This document shows positions 24,144-31,264 of a DNA stretch of 36,672 nucleotides, piece by piece. The stretch is from Labilithrix sp. (lineage in GTDB: Bacteria > Myxococcota_A > Polyangia > Polyangiales > Polyangiaceae), in NCBI GenBank assembly GCA_028287065.1, contig JAQBQJ010000360.1, forward strand, positions 1-36,672, in the 5' to 3' direction. The notes under the pieces were generated by a model. The model searched no databases. It worked only from the letters and a program-made list of their open reading frames with translations, and was not told the origin of the DNA. A program made the position numbers and the translations under genes. Each line of letters opens with the position of its first letter. The first letter of the stretch is position 1.

Positions 24144-24327
24144 TCAGGTGGGGCCGGAGGCCCCCTCGTTGCTCCGCAACGATCCTCCCCCATCGCCTTC
24201 GGCGAAGTCGTGCTTCGCACGACGAGAGCTCAGCCCGCCTCTCGCCCGTGCGAAGCACGGTTCGCCGAAGGCGAGTCCAGGGAGGCTCGCGAGCCTGCGA
24301 GCGAGGGGGACGAAGTCCCCACCTGGG
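24144..24327. repeat. Long inverted repeat with hairpin chains in both arms
   Basis: The arms begin CTCAGGTGGGG (24144) and end as its near complement CCCCACCTGGG (24317-24327). The centre is CGAGAG / CTCTCG around 24229-24238. The left arm hairpins are 24150-24164 (GGGGCC stem), 24167-24181 (CGTTGC), 24193-24205 (TCGCC) and 24207-24223 (GTCGTGC). The right arm hairpins are 24246-24260 (CCGTGC), 24262-24274 (TCGCC), a 14-bp palindrome at 24283-24296, and 24306-24320 (GGGGAC). Matching hairpins in the two arms differ in sequence but each remains self-complementary. Confidence 0.85.
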
Positions 24328-24333
24328 TAGGAA

Positions 24334-24384
24334 CTAAATCGCCGAGCACGATCCGAGGTACGAGGATCGCGCTCGGCGATTTAG
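24334..24384 (+). repeat. 51-nt hairpin, outer copy B, just upstream of the hydrolase start
   Basis: The stem is CTAAATCGCCG / CGGCGATTTAG. The 29-nt core begins AGCACGATCCGAGGTACGAG and pairs further inside, so the imperfect stem reaches 21 bp with one mismatch. It is preceded by GTAG-GAA (24327-24333). It is the inverted homologue of 24086-24136. Its last three bases, TAG (24382-24384), are an in-frame stop for the downstream gene, which forces that gene to start after the hairpin (TTG at 24394). Confidence 0.85.
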
Positions 24385-24393
24385 ACTGGTCGC

Positions 24394-25245
24394 TTGGCGA
24401 CGTCCCTCGAAGCTGCGCTCCGCGAGACCCCGAAGCAGCGGCGGATCCGCCGGCTGAAGAAGGCTGGGCTCAACCTCGTGTTCGCGGCGATGGCGTACGC
24501 GATGATCGTGGGTGCGGCGCGGCTGCTTCATCGCCGCGTGCTGTATCAACCGCCGGAGGATGCGCCGGCGGAGCTGCCGGAGGGCGCCACGCTGCTCACG
24601 GCGAAGGCGGCCGACGGCGTCCTCGTGAACGCGCTGGAGTTCTCTGCGCCGAAGGCGACGCGGACGATCGTCCATTTCCACGGCAACGCGGAGACGGCCG
24701 AGGCGAACGCGTTCCTTGCGCGCGAGATGAAGAAGCGCGGCTTCTCGATGGTGCTGGTCGAGTATCGCGGGTACGGGCGGTCGCGCGGGACGTCGCCGAA
24801 CGAGGAGGGGCTCTACCTGGACGCGGCGGCGATCCTCGACGTGCTGGCCGCGCGGGGCGTGGGGCCGGACAAGACCGTGCTGTGGGGTCAGTCGCTCGGC
24901 ACGGGCGTGGCGGCGGAGATGGCGAACCGCGGTCGCGGCGCGCGTCTGGCGCTCGTGGCTCCGTTCACGTCGACGGTCGCGATGGCGTCGAGGGTGGTGC
25001 CGTTCCTGCCGGCGAGGCTGGTGATGGCCGATCGCTTCGACACGCTATCGAAGGCGCCGAGCATCGCAGCGCCGACGCTGGTGGTGCACGGCGACATCGA
25101 CGACGTGATCCCGTTCGAGCAGGGCGAAGAGGTGAGCCGGACGTTGCCGCATGGGACGTTCGTGAAGGTGCCGGAGGGGCGGCACGACAACCTGTACAAG
25201 TCGATGTCGGTCATCGCGGCGCTGGCGTCGCACGCGGGTAGCTAG
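24394..25245 (+). CDS. Membrane-anchored alpha/beta hydrolase (ABHD12/13-like)
   Basis: This 283-residue serine hydrolase is anchored by one N-terminal helix (about 24-43, AGLNLVFAAMAYAMIVGAAR) after a basic stretch (RRIRRLKK). The active-site elements are IVHFHGNAE (oxyanion region, about 92-100), EYRGYGRSRG (about 123-132), nucleophile S167 in WGQSLGTG, an acid in HGDIDDVIP (D234 or D236) and H264 in EGRHDN. This is the usual bacterial ABHD13/BEM46-like pattern, acting on an unknown ester. The start is TTG at 24394. In-frame TAG at 24382 excludes any upstream start, and the next Met lies inside the anchor. Its leader begins immediately after the hairpin element at 24334-24384. Confidence 0.9.
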   Translation: MATSLEAALRETPKQRRIRRLKKAGLNLVFAAMAYAMIVGAARLLHRRVLYQPPEDAPAELPEGATLLTAKAADGVLVNALEFSAPKATRTIVHFHGNAETAEANAFLAREMKKRGFSMVLVEYRGYGRSRGTSPNEEGLYLDAAAILDVLAARGVGPDKTVLWGQSLGTGVAAEMANRGRGARLALVAPFTSTVAMASRVVPFLPARLVMADRFDTLSKAPSIAAPTLVVHGDIDDVIPFEQGEEVSRTLPHGTFVKVPEGRHDNLYKSMSVIAALASHAGS

Positions 25246-25281
25246 ACGAACCGGGGTCATAAAACGAACCGGGGTTCGAAA
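25246..25281. repeat. 18-bp tandem repeat (ACGAACCGGGGT...AAA, two units)
   Basis: The units at 25246-25263 and 25264-25281 share the 12-mer ACGAACCGGGGT and a terminal AAA. The first begins directly after the TAG stop of the hydrolase gene. Two TTCGAA palindromes (25275-25280 and 25289-25294) follow. It is in the 87-bp convergent junction with the lipoprotein gene at 25333. Confidence 0.7.
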
Positions 25282-25294
25282 ACGGCCATTCGAA

Positions 25295-25326
25295 GTCCTG
25301 GTCCTGGTCCTGTTCCCTGTTCTCTT
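25295..25326 (-). repeat. GAGAACAGG-headed hexamer array (AGGACC units)
   Basis: On the minus strand this reads AAGAGAACAGGGAACAGGA, then CCAGGA units (GTCCTG x3 on the plus strand). The 19-mer head is identical to the start of the element at 7113. In both places it begins within about ten bases after the TGA of the gene on the same strand. Here it follows the lipoprotein gene that ends at 25333. Confidence 0.8.
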
Positions 25327-25332
25327 CTCCCC

Positions 25333-26562
25333 TCACGGAAGCCGCACCCTCTCCACGACGAAGCTCGGCGTCTTCAGCTCGCTCATCACGAAGTACGCGT
25401 ACCTCGCCACCACGTCCGGGCCCTGCACGCTCGGCTCGATCGTCAGCGCCGACACGCGTCCGAGCTCACCCGCCAGACGCTCCGGCACGCACGCGCGCTC
25501 CGAGAAGTCGCCCGGCGTTGGCGCGCACGTCCACACCTCCGTACCGGAGCCGCCTCGCTGCGCCCACACGACACGATCGCTCGTGGCCGCCGCCGCCGTC
25601 ACGTCCATGCCCGCCGCCGCGAACGTCGTCACGGAGGTCGGCTCGCACGTCGTCTCGCCTTCGAGGATCTCGCACTGCGCGAGACCACCGCCGCGGTCGC
25701 TCGCGCGCGTCCAGATCACACGCCGCGCCGACACCATGATCGCCGCCTTCGCCGGCTCGGCGAGAAGCGGATCCTCCTTCACGAGCTCGTGGACGACGCT
25801 CGGGCCCGCATCGCTGCCGGTCGGCGTGAAGATCGAGAATGCGCTCCGGCCGATCTGCACCAGCTTGCGCTGCGGTCCGTCGCTCGCGAGCGACACGCCC
25901 GTGCCCGCCGCCGGCAGCGTCACGATGGTGCTCGTCTGGTTCGTTCCGTCCGTCGCCAGCGCGCGCAGATCGGACTGCTTCGCGCCCGCATTGCGATTCA
26001 CCCAGTACAGACGGCCGGTCGAGGTGTCGGTCGTCACGGCGCTCACGCCGGGCTCCGTGAACGTCGTCGCCGACGAGCACCTCACGAGCTGCCCGAAGTA
26101 GCAGTACGAGAGCTTCCCCGCGACGGGATCGGCCCACGTGACGAGGCTCCCGTACGGCGCGAGCACCTGCGGCGACGGATTCACCGACTGCGCGTACATG
26201 ACCGCCGGCATCGGGCACGGCTTGTCCGCGGCGCAGCCGTACACGCCGCCGGTATGTGTAAAATACACGAAGCCGTTCAGCGACAGGACGTCGCCGGGCG
26301 TGCCGTCGAGCGTCGCGATCACCGCCGGATCGCCCCCGGCATCTCCGTTGCCGCCGTCGGTGCATCCGCCGTCGCACGCCGTCTGCGCGACGCAGCGGTC
26401 GCCTCTGCACGTGAGCCCGTCGGCGCAGCCCGTGTGCGTTCCTTCGACGTTGCACGGCTCGCCTTCCCTGCCCTGCGCGAGCGCGCCGTCGTGGAAGCCG
26501 AGGATCGCGCTGCACCCGACGCCGGATGCGCACAGCACGAGCAGCACCGAGAGGCCGCGCAT
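25333..26562 (-). CDS. Cys-rich-start secreted lipoprotein, predicted beta-propeller
   Basis: This 409-residue envelope protein has a signal peptide with a probable lipobox at C17 (LCASGVGCSAI), then FHDGALAQGREGEPC. A Cys-rich segment (about 30-75: CNVEGTHTGCADGLTCRGDRC, AQTACDGGCTDGGN) resembles the small disulfide modules common in myxobacterial extracellular proteins. The rest has repeated beta-strand motifs (VLSLNGFVYFTHTGGVYGCA, GRLYWVNRNAGAKQSDLRAL, ARRVIWTRASDRGGGLAQC, SDRVVWAQRGGSGTEVWTCA) that suggest a propeller. The ATG at 26562 overlaps the stop of the TPR/PEGA gene (TGATG), so the two are translationally coupled. It is the last gene of the OmpA-TPR/PEGA-lipoprotein operon. Function unknown. 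Confidence 0.85.
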   Translation of the reverse strand: MRGLSVLLVLCASGVGCSAILGFHDGALAQGREGEPCNVEGTHTGCADGLTCRGDRCVAQTACDGGCTDGGNGDAGGDPAVIATLDGTPGDVLSLNGFVYFTHTGGVYGCAADKPCPMPAVMYAQSVNPSPQVLAPYGSLVTWADPVAGKLSYCYFGQLVRCSSATTFTEPGVSAVTTDTSTGRLYWVNRNAGAKQSDLRALATDGTNQTSTIVTLPAAGTGVSLASDGPQRKLVQIGRSAFSIFTPTGSDAGPSVVHELVKEDPLLAEPAKAAIMVSARRVIWTRASDRGGGLAQCEILEGETTCEPTSVTTFAAAGMDVTAAAATSDRVVWAQRGGSGTEVWTCAPTPGDFSERACVPERLAGELGRVSALTIEPSVQGPDVVARYAYFVMSELKTPSFVVERVRLP

Positions 26563-27578
26563 CACCACGTGCTCCCGATCCGCAGCGACCCGGGACCGAT
26601 CGACACCGCCGTCTGCCCCGACGCTCTCGCCGGCGTCGCCGTGAGGTAGAGCACGATGCCCGTCCCCGCGAGCACGAGCCCGCCGACGAAGACGCCCGTC
26701 GCCACGCCCGCGATCGTCCCGGCGGTGTCGCGACGCTCGAGCCCGCTCGACGTGCACACGTCGTCGACACAACCGCCGTTCTGGTTCGAGCGCTGGTACG
26801 CGCTGCTCGCGATCGCCCCGGCCACCAGACCTCCAGCGAGACCGAGCGCGCCGGCGCCGCCGATCACGAGCCCCCACGTGCGCTGCGCGCTGCCGCTCGA
26901 GGTCGTCGTGTCGAGCGAGGCCGGAGGCGCGATCGGTCGTGACGCGATCGAAGCCGCGATCGGAGCGGCCGCCGCAGCCTCCGCCTCGAGCGCCGGAACG
27001 GCGACCGTTCTCTGCCCCGCGTCGGTCTTCACGTCGACGCTCTGGCTCCAGGCCTTCCTCTGCGGAGCGCGCGCCTCGACGACGTGCACGCCCGGATCCA
27101 CGGGAACGGCAGACCCGAACGCAGCAGGATCGACGACCGCTCCGTCGCGCCGGATCTCGAGGCCTTCGGGCGCCGGAGCCGCGATCGTGATCGCGAGACG
27201 CGAGAGCTTCGGCGCGAGCGCCGCCGCGTGCGCGCGCGCGAACTCGGCGCGCTCTTGCTGCGAGGCGCGATCGGCCATCGTCGCGGCTTCGGTGAAGCGC
27301 GCCCACGCGCTCGCCGTCTTCCCCGCCTTCTCGTAGCAATCGGCGAGGTTCAGCAGCGTGCCGAGCTTCTGCACGAGGTGATAGCTCGCCTCGAGCTTCG
27401 GACAGCCCTCGGCGTAGCTGCCCTCCGCCGTGAGCCGCTTGCCCTCCTCGAACAACGCGAGGGCCGAGGCGGTGTCGCCGGCTTGCGCGTGCGCCGCCGG
27501 AGCGCGCGCCGTCATCGATGCCACCGTCAGCGCGATGCACGCCACACGAGGCGCCACACGGGAGATCGCCGATCGCAC
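26562..27578 (-). CDS. Exported TPR/PEGA-type membrane protein
   Basis: This 338-residue protein has a cleavable signal (ending AHAQA near 33). TPR-like helices follow at about 35-125 (ALALFEEGKRLTAEGSYAEG, LGTLLNLADCYEKAGKTASA). A PEGA-like beta domain spans about 130-200 (AITIAAPAPEGLEIRRDGAV, VPVDPGVHVVEARAPQRKAW). There is an Ala/Pro linker, then two C-terminal hydrophobic helices (about 235-257 and 288-314) flanking a Cys-containing loop (GGCVDDVC). This layout is very common in myxobacterial genomes, often near Ser/Thr kinases; its role is unknown. It lies 9 bp after the OmpA-family gene and its stop overlaps the next start (TGATG). Confidence 0.88.
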   Translation of the reverse strand: MRSAISRVAPRVACIALTVASMTARAPAAHAQAGDTASALALFEEGKRLTAEGSYAEGCPKLEASYHLVQKLGTLLNLADCYEKAGKTASAWARFTEAATMADRASQQERAEFARAHAAALAPKLSRLAITIAAPAPEGLEIRRDGAVVDPAAFGSAVPVDPGVHVVEARAPQRKAWSQSVDVKTDAGQRTVAVPALEAEAAAAAPIAASIASRPIAPPASLDTTTSSGSAQRTWGLVIGGAGALGLAGGLVAGAIASSAYQRSNQNGGCVDDVCTSSGLERRDTAGTIAGVATGVFVGGLVLAGTGIVLYLTATPARASGQTAVSIGPGSLRIGSTW

Positions 27579-27587
27579 CTCGCCAGA

Positions 27588-29192
27588 CTACTTCTTGCCC
27601 GGCTCCGTCGTCTCTTCGATCGGATGGAGCTCGACGCGGCGGTTCTTCCGGCGGCCCTCCTCGTTGCCGGTCGTGTCGATCAGCCGATCGGCGCCATAGC
27701 CCTCGCTCCTCAGGCGCTCCGCCGCCACGCCGCGCGCCTCGAGCCATTTCTGGACGGCCTCGGCGCGGTCCGTGCTCAGCTTCTTCACGTCGGCGGGCTT
27801 CGCCTCGCGGTCGTCCGCATGGCCCTCGATGCGCACGCGGAGCCGAGGGTTCTCGCTCAGGAGCTTCGCGATCGCCTCGAGCGCGGGCGTCGCCGAAGGA
27901 TCGAGCGCGCTCGCACCCGCCGCGAAGATCACCTGCTGCGGGATCACGATCTTCTCGAAGGGCGCTTCGGCACGCGGACATCCGTTCGTCTTCGGATCGG
28001 CGGTCGGGACGCCCGCGACGTCGACGCATGCGTCCTCGCGATCGGCGACGCCGTCCTCGTCGCGGTCCGGACAGCCCGCCGTCTTCGGATCCGCGGTGCG
28101 CGTCCCGGCGACGTCGGGACAGGCGTCATCGGGATCGTTGAACCCGTCGTGATCGCGATCGGCAGGACAGCCGTGGTTCTCGGGGACGCCGTCGACGCTC
28201 GGACATGCGTCCTGCGCGGCGCAGATGCCGTCGCCGTCGGGATCGACGCAGACGTCCGGCGCATACTCGAGAGAGAAGACGACGCGCATCGTGGGTGTGC
28301 CGTCCGCGCGCGTGAAGCCCGGTCCGATCGCGCTGCCGGTCTTCCAGTGCTGCGCGAGCGTGAGATGCGCGCTGATGAGCATCTCGAGCGGCGTGTTGCG
28401 CGTGCGGAATGGACGATCGCCCCCGGCGACCACCGTGCTCCCGTAGACCTCGGGGCCGAACACGAAGCGGTCGTTGACCTTCACGCCGAACGCCGCGCTG
28501 TAGATCAGCTCGCTGCCGAGCGGGCGCTGCTCGAACGTCGCATCGAGCGGGCGCACCGAGACGCCGAGCTTCGCGGCATACACGAAGCCTTCGAAGTCGC
28601 CGGCGACGAGCACGCGCGGCGTGACACGCACCGTGCCGTCGCTCGCGAAGAGCGAGCGCTGCCCCGTCGGGAAGTGCACCTGCGCGCCGACGGCGCCGCT
28701 GATCGCCGAGCCGTACTCGCCGAGGATGCGGACGTCGCCGGAGAGGCGCGCATCGCCGAGCGCCTGCTTCTCGGGCGTGCTCGTGGTCTGCGTGATGCCT
28801 GTGATGTCCTCGCCGCCCTGGTAGAGCGCGACGGGCAGGTTCGCTGCGACGCGGAAGCGATCGTGGAGGACGATCGAGCCGCCGAGGTGCACGAAGATCT
28901 GATCGGTGATGACGTCCGCGCGCGGATTGCCCTGGATATTCGACGGATCGTAGAGGACGAGCGGACGATACGCCCACTCGAACACGGTGCCGAACGCCGG
29001 CCGGAAGTTGCCGCGGAAATCGAGCGACTCGTTCGCGTACCAATCGCTGCCTCGCTCGGAAGGCTCGAAGCGATCCACCGCGAAGCCGCGAACGGCCGTC
29101 TGGGCCTGGGCGCGCGATGCCCCCAGCGCGACGAACAAAGCGATCGCAGCGCACAGCCGAAAGAAGAGCCGGAGAACGAGGCGCGTAGCCAT
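27588..29192 (-). CDS. OmpA-family outer-membrane protein with thrombospondin type-3 repeats
   Basis: This 534-residue outer-membrane protein starts with a signal peptide ending SRAQAQ (about 30). The N-terminal 300 residues have alternating strands typical of a beta-barrel (GGSIVLHDRFRVAANLPVAL, YAAKLGVSVRPLDATFEQRP). Three calcium-binding type-3 repeats follow at about 310-395 (DPDGDGICAAQDACPSVDG, DRDHDGFNDPDDACPD, DRDEDGVADREDACVD). The C-terminal OmpA peptidoglycan-binding domain (about 415-525) has RVRIEGHADDREAK and LSTDRAEAVQKWLEARGV. It probably links outer membrane to peptidoglycan. It is the first gene of a three-gene operon and is divergent from the PAP2 gene across only 35 bp. 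Confidence 0.95.
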   Translation of the reverse strand: MATRLVLRLFFRLCAAIALFVALGASRAQAQTAVRGFAVDRFEPSERGSDWYANESLDFRGNFRPAFGTVFEWAYRPLVLYDPSNIQGNPRADVITDQIFVHLGGSIVLHDRFRVAANLPVALYQGGEDITGITQTTSTPEKQALGDARLSGDVRILGEYGSAISGAVGAQVHFPTGQRSLFASDGTVRVTPRVLVAGDFEGFVYAAKLGVSVRPLDATFEQRPLGSELIYSAAFGVKVNDRFVFGPEVYGSTVVAGGDRPFRTRNTPLEMLISAHLTLAQHWKTGSAIGPGFTRADGTPTMRVVFSLEYAPDVCVDPDGDGICAAQDACPSVDGVPENHGCPADRDHDGFNDPDDACPDVAGTRTADPKTAGCPDRDEDGVADREDACVDVAGVPTADPKTNGCPRAEAPFEKIVIPQQVIFAAGASALDPSATPALEAIAKLLSENPRLRVRIEGHADDREAKPADVKKLSTDRAEAVQKWLEARGVAAERLRSEGYGADRLIDTTGNEEGRRKNRRVELHPIEETTEPGKK

Positions 29193-29227
29193 AGAGTCTG
29201 GTTGTCGCTGGCTTATAGTGCAGCAGC

Positions 29228-30109
29228 GTGCGGTGCTCGACTGTCATGTTTGCTGCGGCGGTGTTCGCGGCGCTTGCATGCGCGCCGCGAACCGCGCGCG
29301 GCGACGGCGTCCGCGCGCTCCGCTACGACACGCGCATCGATGCCGCAGTGACGTCGGTCGGCGGCGTGTGGTGGGTCACGTCCGAGCTCCTGAAGGCCGA
29401 GCTGGTCCCGGAGAAATGCCGCTGGTGTTACCGCGCCGAGGACGGCGGCGATCTCCTGAACCCGTACGACGGGTGGCTGCGCCGCAAGTTGATCTGGAAG
29501 AGCACGAACGCAGCGGCGACGGCGAGCTCGGTGATCGACTACTTCATCGAGCCGCTCGCGATGATGGGCCTCACCGCAGGCGCCGCGGGCTACGACAAGG
29601 CGATCGGCGGCTTCCCCGTCGACGCGTTGCTCATCACCGAAGCGACGGTGATCGCCGCCGATCTCAACCAGATCGCGAAGTTCGCCTTCGCGCGCGAGCG
29701 GCCGTTCGTGCACTACCTGCCGCGCGCACCGGAGGCCGTCCGCGCGCTCACCGACAGCCCTTCGGACGACAACCTCTCCTTCTTCTCCGGCCACACGACG
29801 CTCGCGTTCGCCCTCGCGACGTCGACGGGGACGATCACGACGATGCGCGGCTACCGGCTCGCGCCGGTCGTGTGGGCGACGGGGCTCTCGCTCGCGACGT
29901 CGGTCGGCTACCTGCGGATCGCCGCCGACAAGCACTACTTCTCGGACGTGATGGTGGGTGCGATCGTCGGATCGATCGTGGGCATCGGCGTGCCGCTCCT
30001 CTTCCACTCGCCGGCGTCGTCCGACGCGGCGAACCCGCCGAGCGCGAGCGGTCAGGCGCTGAGTGCGCCGCCCGTGCGCACGGCGTTCTCGATGAGCGGG
30101 CCGTTCTGA
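29228..30109 (+). CDS. PAP2-superfamily phosphatase
   Basis: This membrane-associated or periplasmic acid phosphatase of the type-2 phosphatidic acid phosphatase family has 293 residues. The three-part active site is complete: K151...R158-P159 (KFAFARERP), SFFSGHTT (S187-G188-H189) and R230...H236...D240 (LRIAADKHYFSD). The family dephosphorylates phosphatidate, undecaprenyl pyrophosphate or similar lipids. The N-terminus (FAAAVFAALACAPRTARGDG) looks like a signal peptide, and further hydrophobic helices occur around 100-150 and 195-260. The start is GTG at 29228; an ATG at 29246 would lose the basic residue of the signal. It is divergent from the OmpA gene. Confidence 0.9.
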   Translation: MRCSTVMFAAAVFAALACAPRTARGDGVRALRYDTRIDAAVTSVGGVWWVTSELLKAELVPEKCRWCYRAEDGGDLLNPYDGWLRRKLIWKSTNAAATASSVIDYFIEPLAMMGLTAGAAGYDKAIGGFPVDALLITEATVIAADLNQIAKFAFARERPFVHYLPRAPEAVRALTDSPSDDNLSFFSGHTTLAFALATSTGTITTMRGYRLAPVVWATGLSLATSVGYLRIAADKHYFSDVMVGAIVGSIVGIGVPLLFHSPASSDAANPPSASGQALSAPPVRTAFSMSGPF

Positions 30110-30165
30110 GGCGTTCGATCCCTCCGTCGATTTCGCGGGCGGCGGAGTCTCGCTACGCTGAGAGG

Positions 30166-30750
30166 ATGTCGATCCACACGCTCGAACCGGGGCTCCTCCT
30201 CGCGGCGCCCCGCCTCGGCGATCCGAACTTCGAGGGCACCGTCGTCCTTCTCGGCGCTCACGAGGACGGCGGGTCGATCGGCTGGACCGTCAACGGCGCG
30301 AGCCTCGCGGGCGCTGCGGAGATCGTCCGCGCCACGCGGCTCGTCGCCGCGACCGACGTCCTCCCCCCGGTCTTCGACCAGCAGGCGCTGAGCGGCGGGC
30401 CGGTCTCGCCCGAGTCGGTGTGGATCCTCTATCGTCGCGCGCCCGGCGCGGAGCTCCTCTCCGGCTCGCTCGAGGTCGGGACGGAGATCGCGGTCACGTC
30501 GTCGATGGATGCGCTGCGCACGATCGTGGCGGGCGAAGGGCCGACCGAAGCGCGTCTCTTGATCGGCTACGCAGGCTGGGGACCCGGGCAGCTCGAACGC
30601 GAGGTGTCGAAGGGCGTGTGGCTGCCTGCGGCCGCGGACGCGAGCCTCCTCTTCGACGGTCCGCCCGCGACGCTGTGGCAGCGCGCGTACGAGCAGGCGA
30701 TCGGCACGATTCCGGCGGCTTTCGTGGGCGGAAAACGCGGCTCGGCCTGA
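30166..30750 (+). CDS. YqgE/AlgH family protein
   Basis: This 194-residue protein of the UPF0301 (YqgE/AlgH) family is widely conserved in Proteobacteria; its molecular function is not settled. It begins with the signature LEPGLLLAAPRLGDPNFEGT. It continues with VVLLGAHEDGGSIGWTVN, LSGGPVSPESVWILY, ARLLIGYAGWGPGQLEREV, then a C-terminal WLPAAADASLLFDGPPATLW. All are diagnostic segments. The ATG at 30166 directly follows GAGAGG, which is unusually close for a Shine-Dalgarno site, but the family starts there. The upstream gap to the PAP2 gene is 56 bp. It is convergent with the receiver-like gene, 24 bp apart. Confidence 0.93.
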   Translation: MSIHTLEPGLLLAAPRLGDPNFEGTVVLLGAHEDGGSIGWTVNGASLAGAAEIVRATRLVAATDVLPPVFDQQALSGGPVSPESVWILYRRAPGAELLSGSLEVGTEIAVTSSMDALRTIVAGEGPTEARLLIGYAGWGPGQLEREVSKGVWLPAAADASLLFDGPPATLWQRAYEQAIGTIPAAFVGGKRGSA

Positions 30751-30774
30751 TCGACGCCATGCGATGGACGGGGA

Positions 30775-31104
30775 TCACTCCGCCGCGACATCGGCCGACC
30801 CCGCGACCGCAAGGACGAGCTCACGGATCACCTCCGGCGAAGCGCCCTCTGCGCGGGAGAGCACGAGGACACGACCGACCAGCTCGGGGTGCGCCGCGCG
30901 GATCTTCTTCGAGGCCGCTGCAGCGCGGCGAACGTCCGCCATCACGACCGCGTCGAACACCGTCCCGGTCGCGATCGCGCGGAGCGCGCACTCGGCCGAG
31001 TCCACGTCCGCGACCACCGCGACCGGCTGGAGCAATCGAACGAGCGCGCGCCTCGCGACTTCGTCGCCGTCGACGACGAGAACGGAAGGACGAGAGGGCG
31101 CCAT
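30775..31104 (-). CDS. Degenerate receiver-domain protein
   Basis: This 109-residue protein has the shape of a CheY-like receiver: SVLVVDGDEVARRALVRLLQ (acidic pocket near 11-14), VVADVDSAECALRAI, VFDAVVMADVRRAAAASKKI (third strand, position of the phospho-acceptor) and RVLVLSRAEGASPEVIRELV. The acceptor region has MADVRR rather than the usual LDxxMP, so the Asp may be shifted. The conserved Lys of the fifth strand is not visible. Phosphorylation is therefore doubtful. It has no output domain and no adjacent kinase. It is convergent with the YqgE gene and divergent from the ACT-domain gene. Confidence 0.75.
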   Translation of the reverse strand: MAPSRPSVLVVDGDEVARRALVRLLQPVAVVADVDSAECALRAIATGTVFDAVVMADVRRAAAASKKIRAAHPELVGRVLVLSRAEGASPEVIRELVLAVAGSADVAAE

Positions 31105-31209
31105 CGCCGCAGAACGTAAATACGGCCGGCGCGTGTCGCCGTGCGGAATGCACTCGAGCTAAGACGTTCGCGCGGCGCGACGCGACGCCGCCTAGGTCAG
31201 CCGTTAACC

Positions 31210-31228
31210 TGCGCGAAACATTCGCGCA
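31210..31228. promoter_or_regulatory. Inverted repeat upstream of the ACT-domain gene
   Basis: An 8-bp perfect inverted repeat TGCGCGAA-ACA-TTCGCGCA lies 36 bp before the ATG at 31265, within the 160-bp spacer between divergent genes (31105-31264). It is compact enough to be a dimeric regulator site, or a small hairpin in the leader. Nothing else clear is seen in this spacer; it is not a tRNA. Confidence 0.4.
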
Positions 31229-31264
31229 AACCGGACGACATGGCGAGGGTGTCACGATTGCGCG

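Larger units (their letters stand above)
24086..24384. repeat. 299-bp composite palindrome made of nested hairpins (REP/BIME-like)
   Basis: Almost the whole spacer between the acyl-CoA dehydrogenase start and the alpha/beta hydrolase start is one interrupted palindrome centred near 24234. From the outside in it has a 51-nt hairpin at each end in inverted orientation (24086-24136 and 24334-24384), each with GTAG three bases before its stem on the inner side, and a long inverted repeat (24144-24228 with 24239-24327) whose arms each contain four hairpins with 3-nt loops or a short palindrome. Paired differences between copies keep the stems intact. The organisation resembles paired REP elements (BIMEs) but is more elaborate. 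No transposase is in the window. A structured RNA is the alternative. Confidence 0.85.

Noticed and set aside
24086-24384. tRNA or standard riboswitch in the hairpin-rich spacer
   Set aside because: No cloverleaf, T-loop or CCA-like end. The two-fold symmetry and inverted copies fit a repeat element better.
26250-26275. GTGTA-AAA-TACAC palindrome as an operator
   Set aside because: It lies inside the coding region of the lipoprotein and matches codons for VYFTHT. Position and lack of a promoter argue against regulation.
26563-28029. Upstream extension of the lipoprotein frame (minus strand) to nearly 900 residues
   Set aside because: It overlaps the TPR/PEGA and OmpA genes and is Arg-rich. 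The lipoprotein signal peptide starts at 26562.
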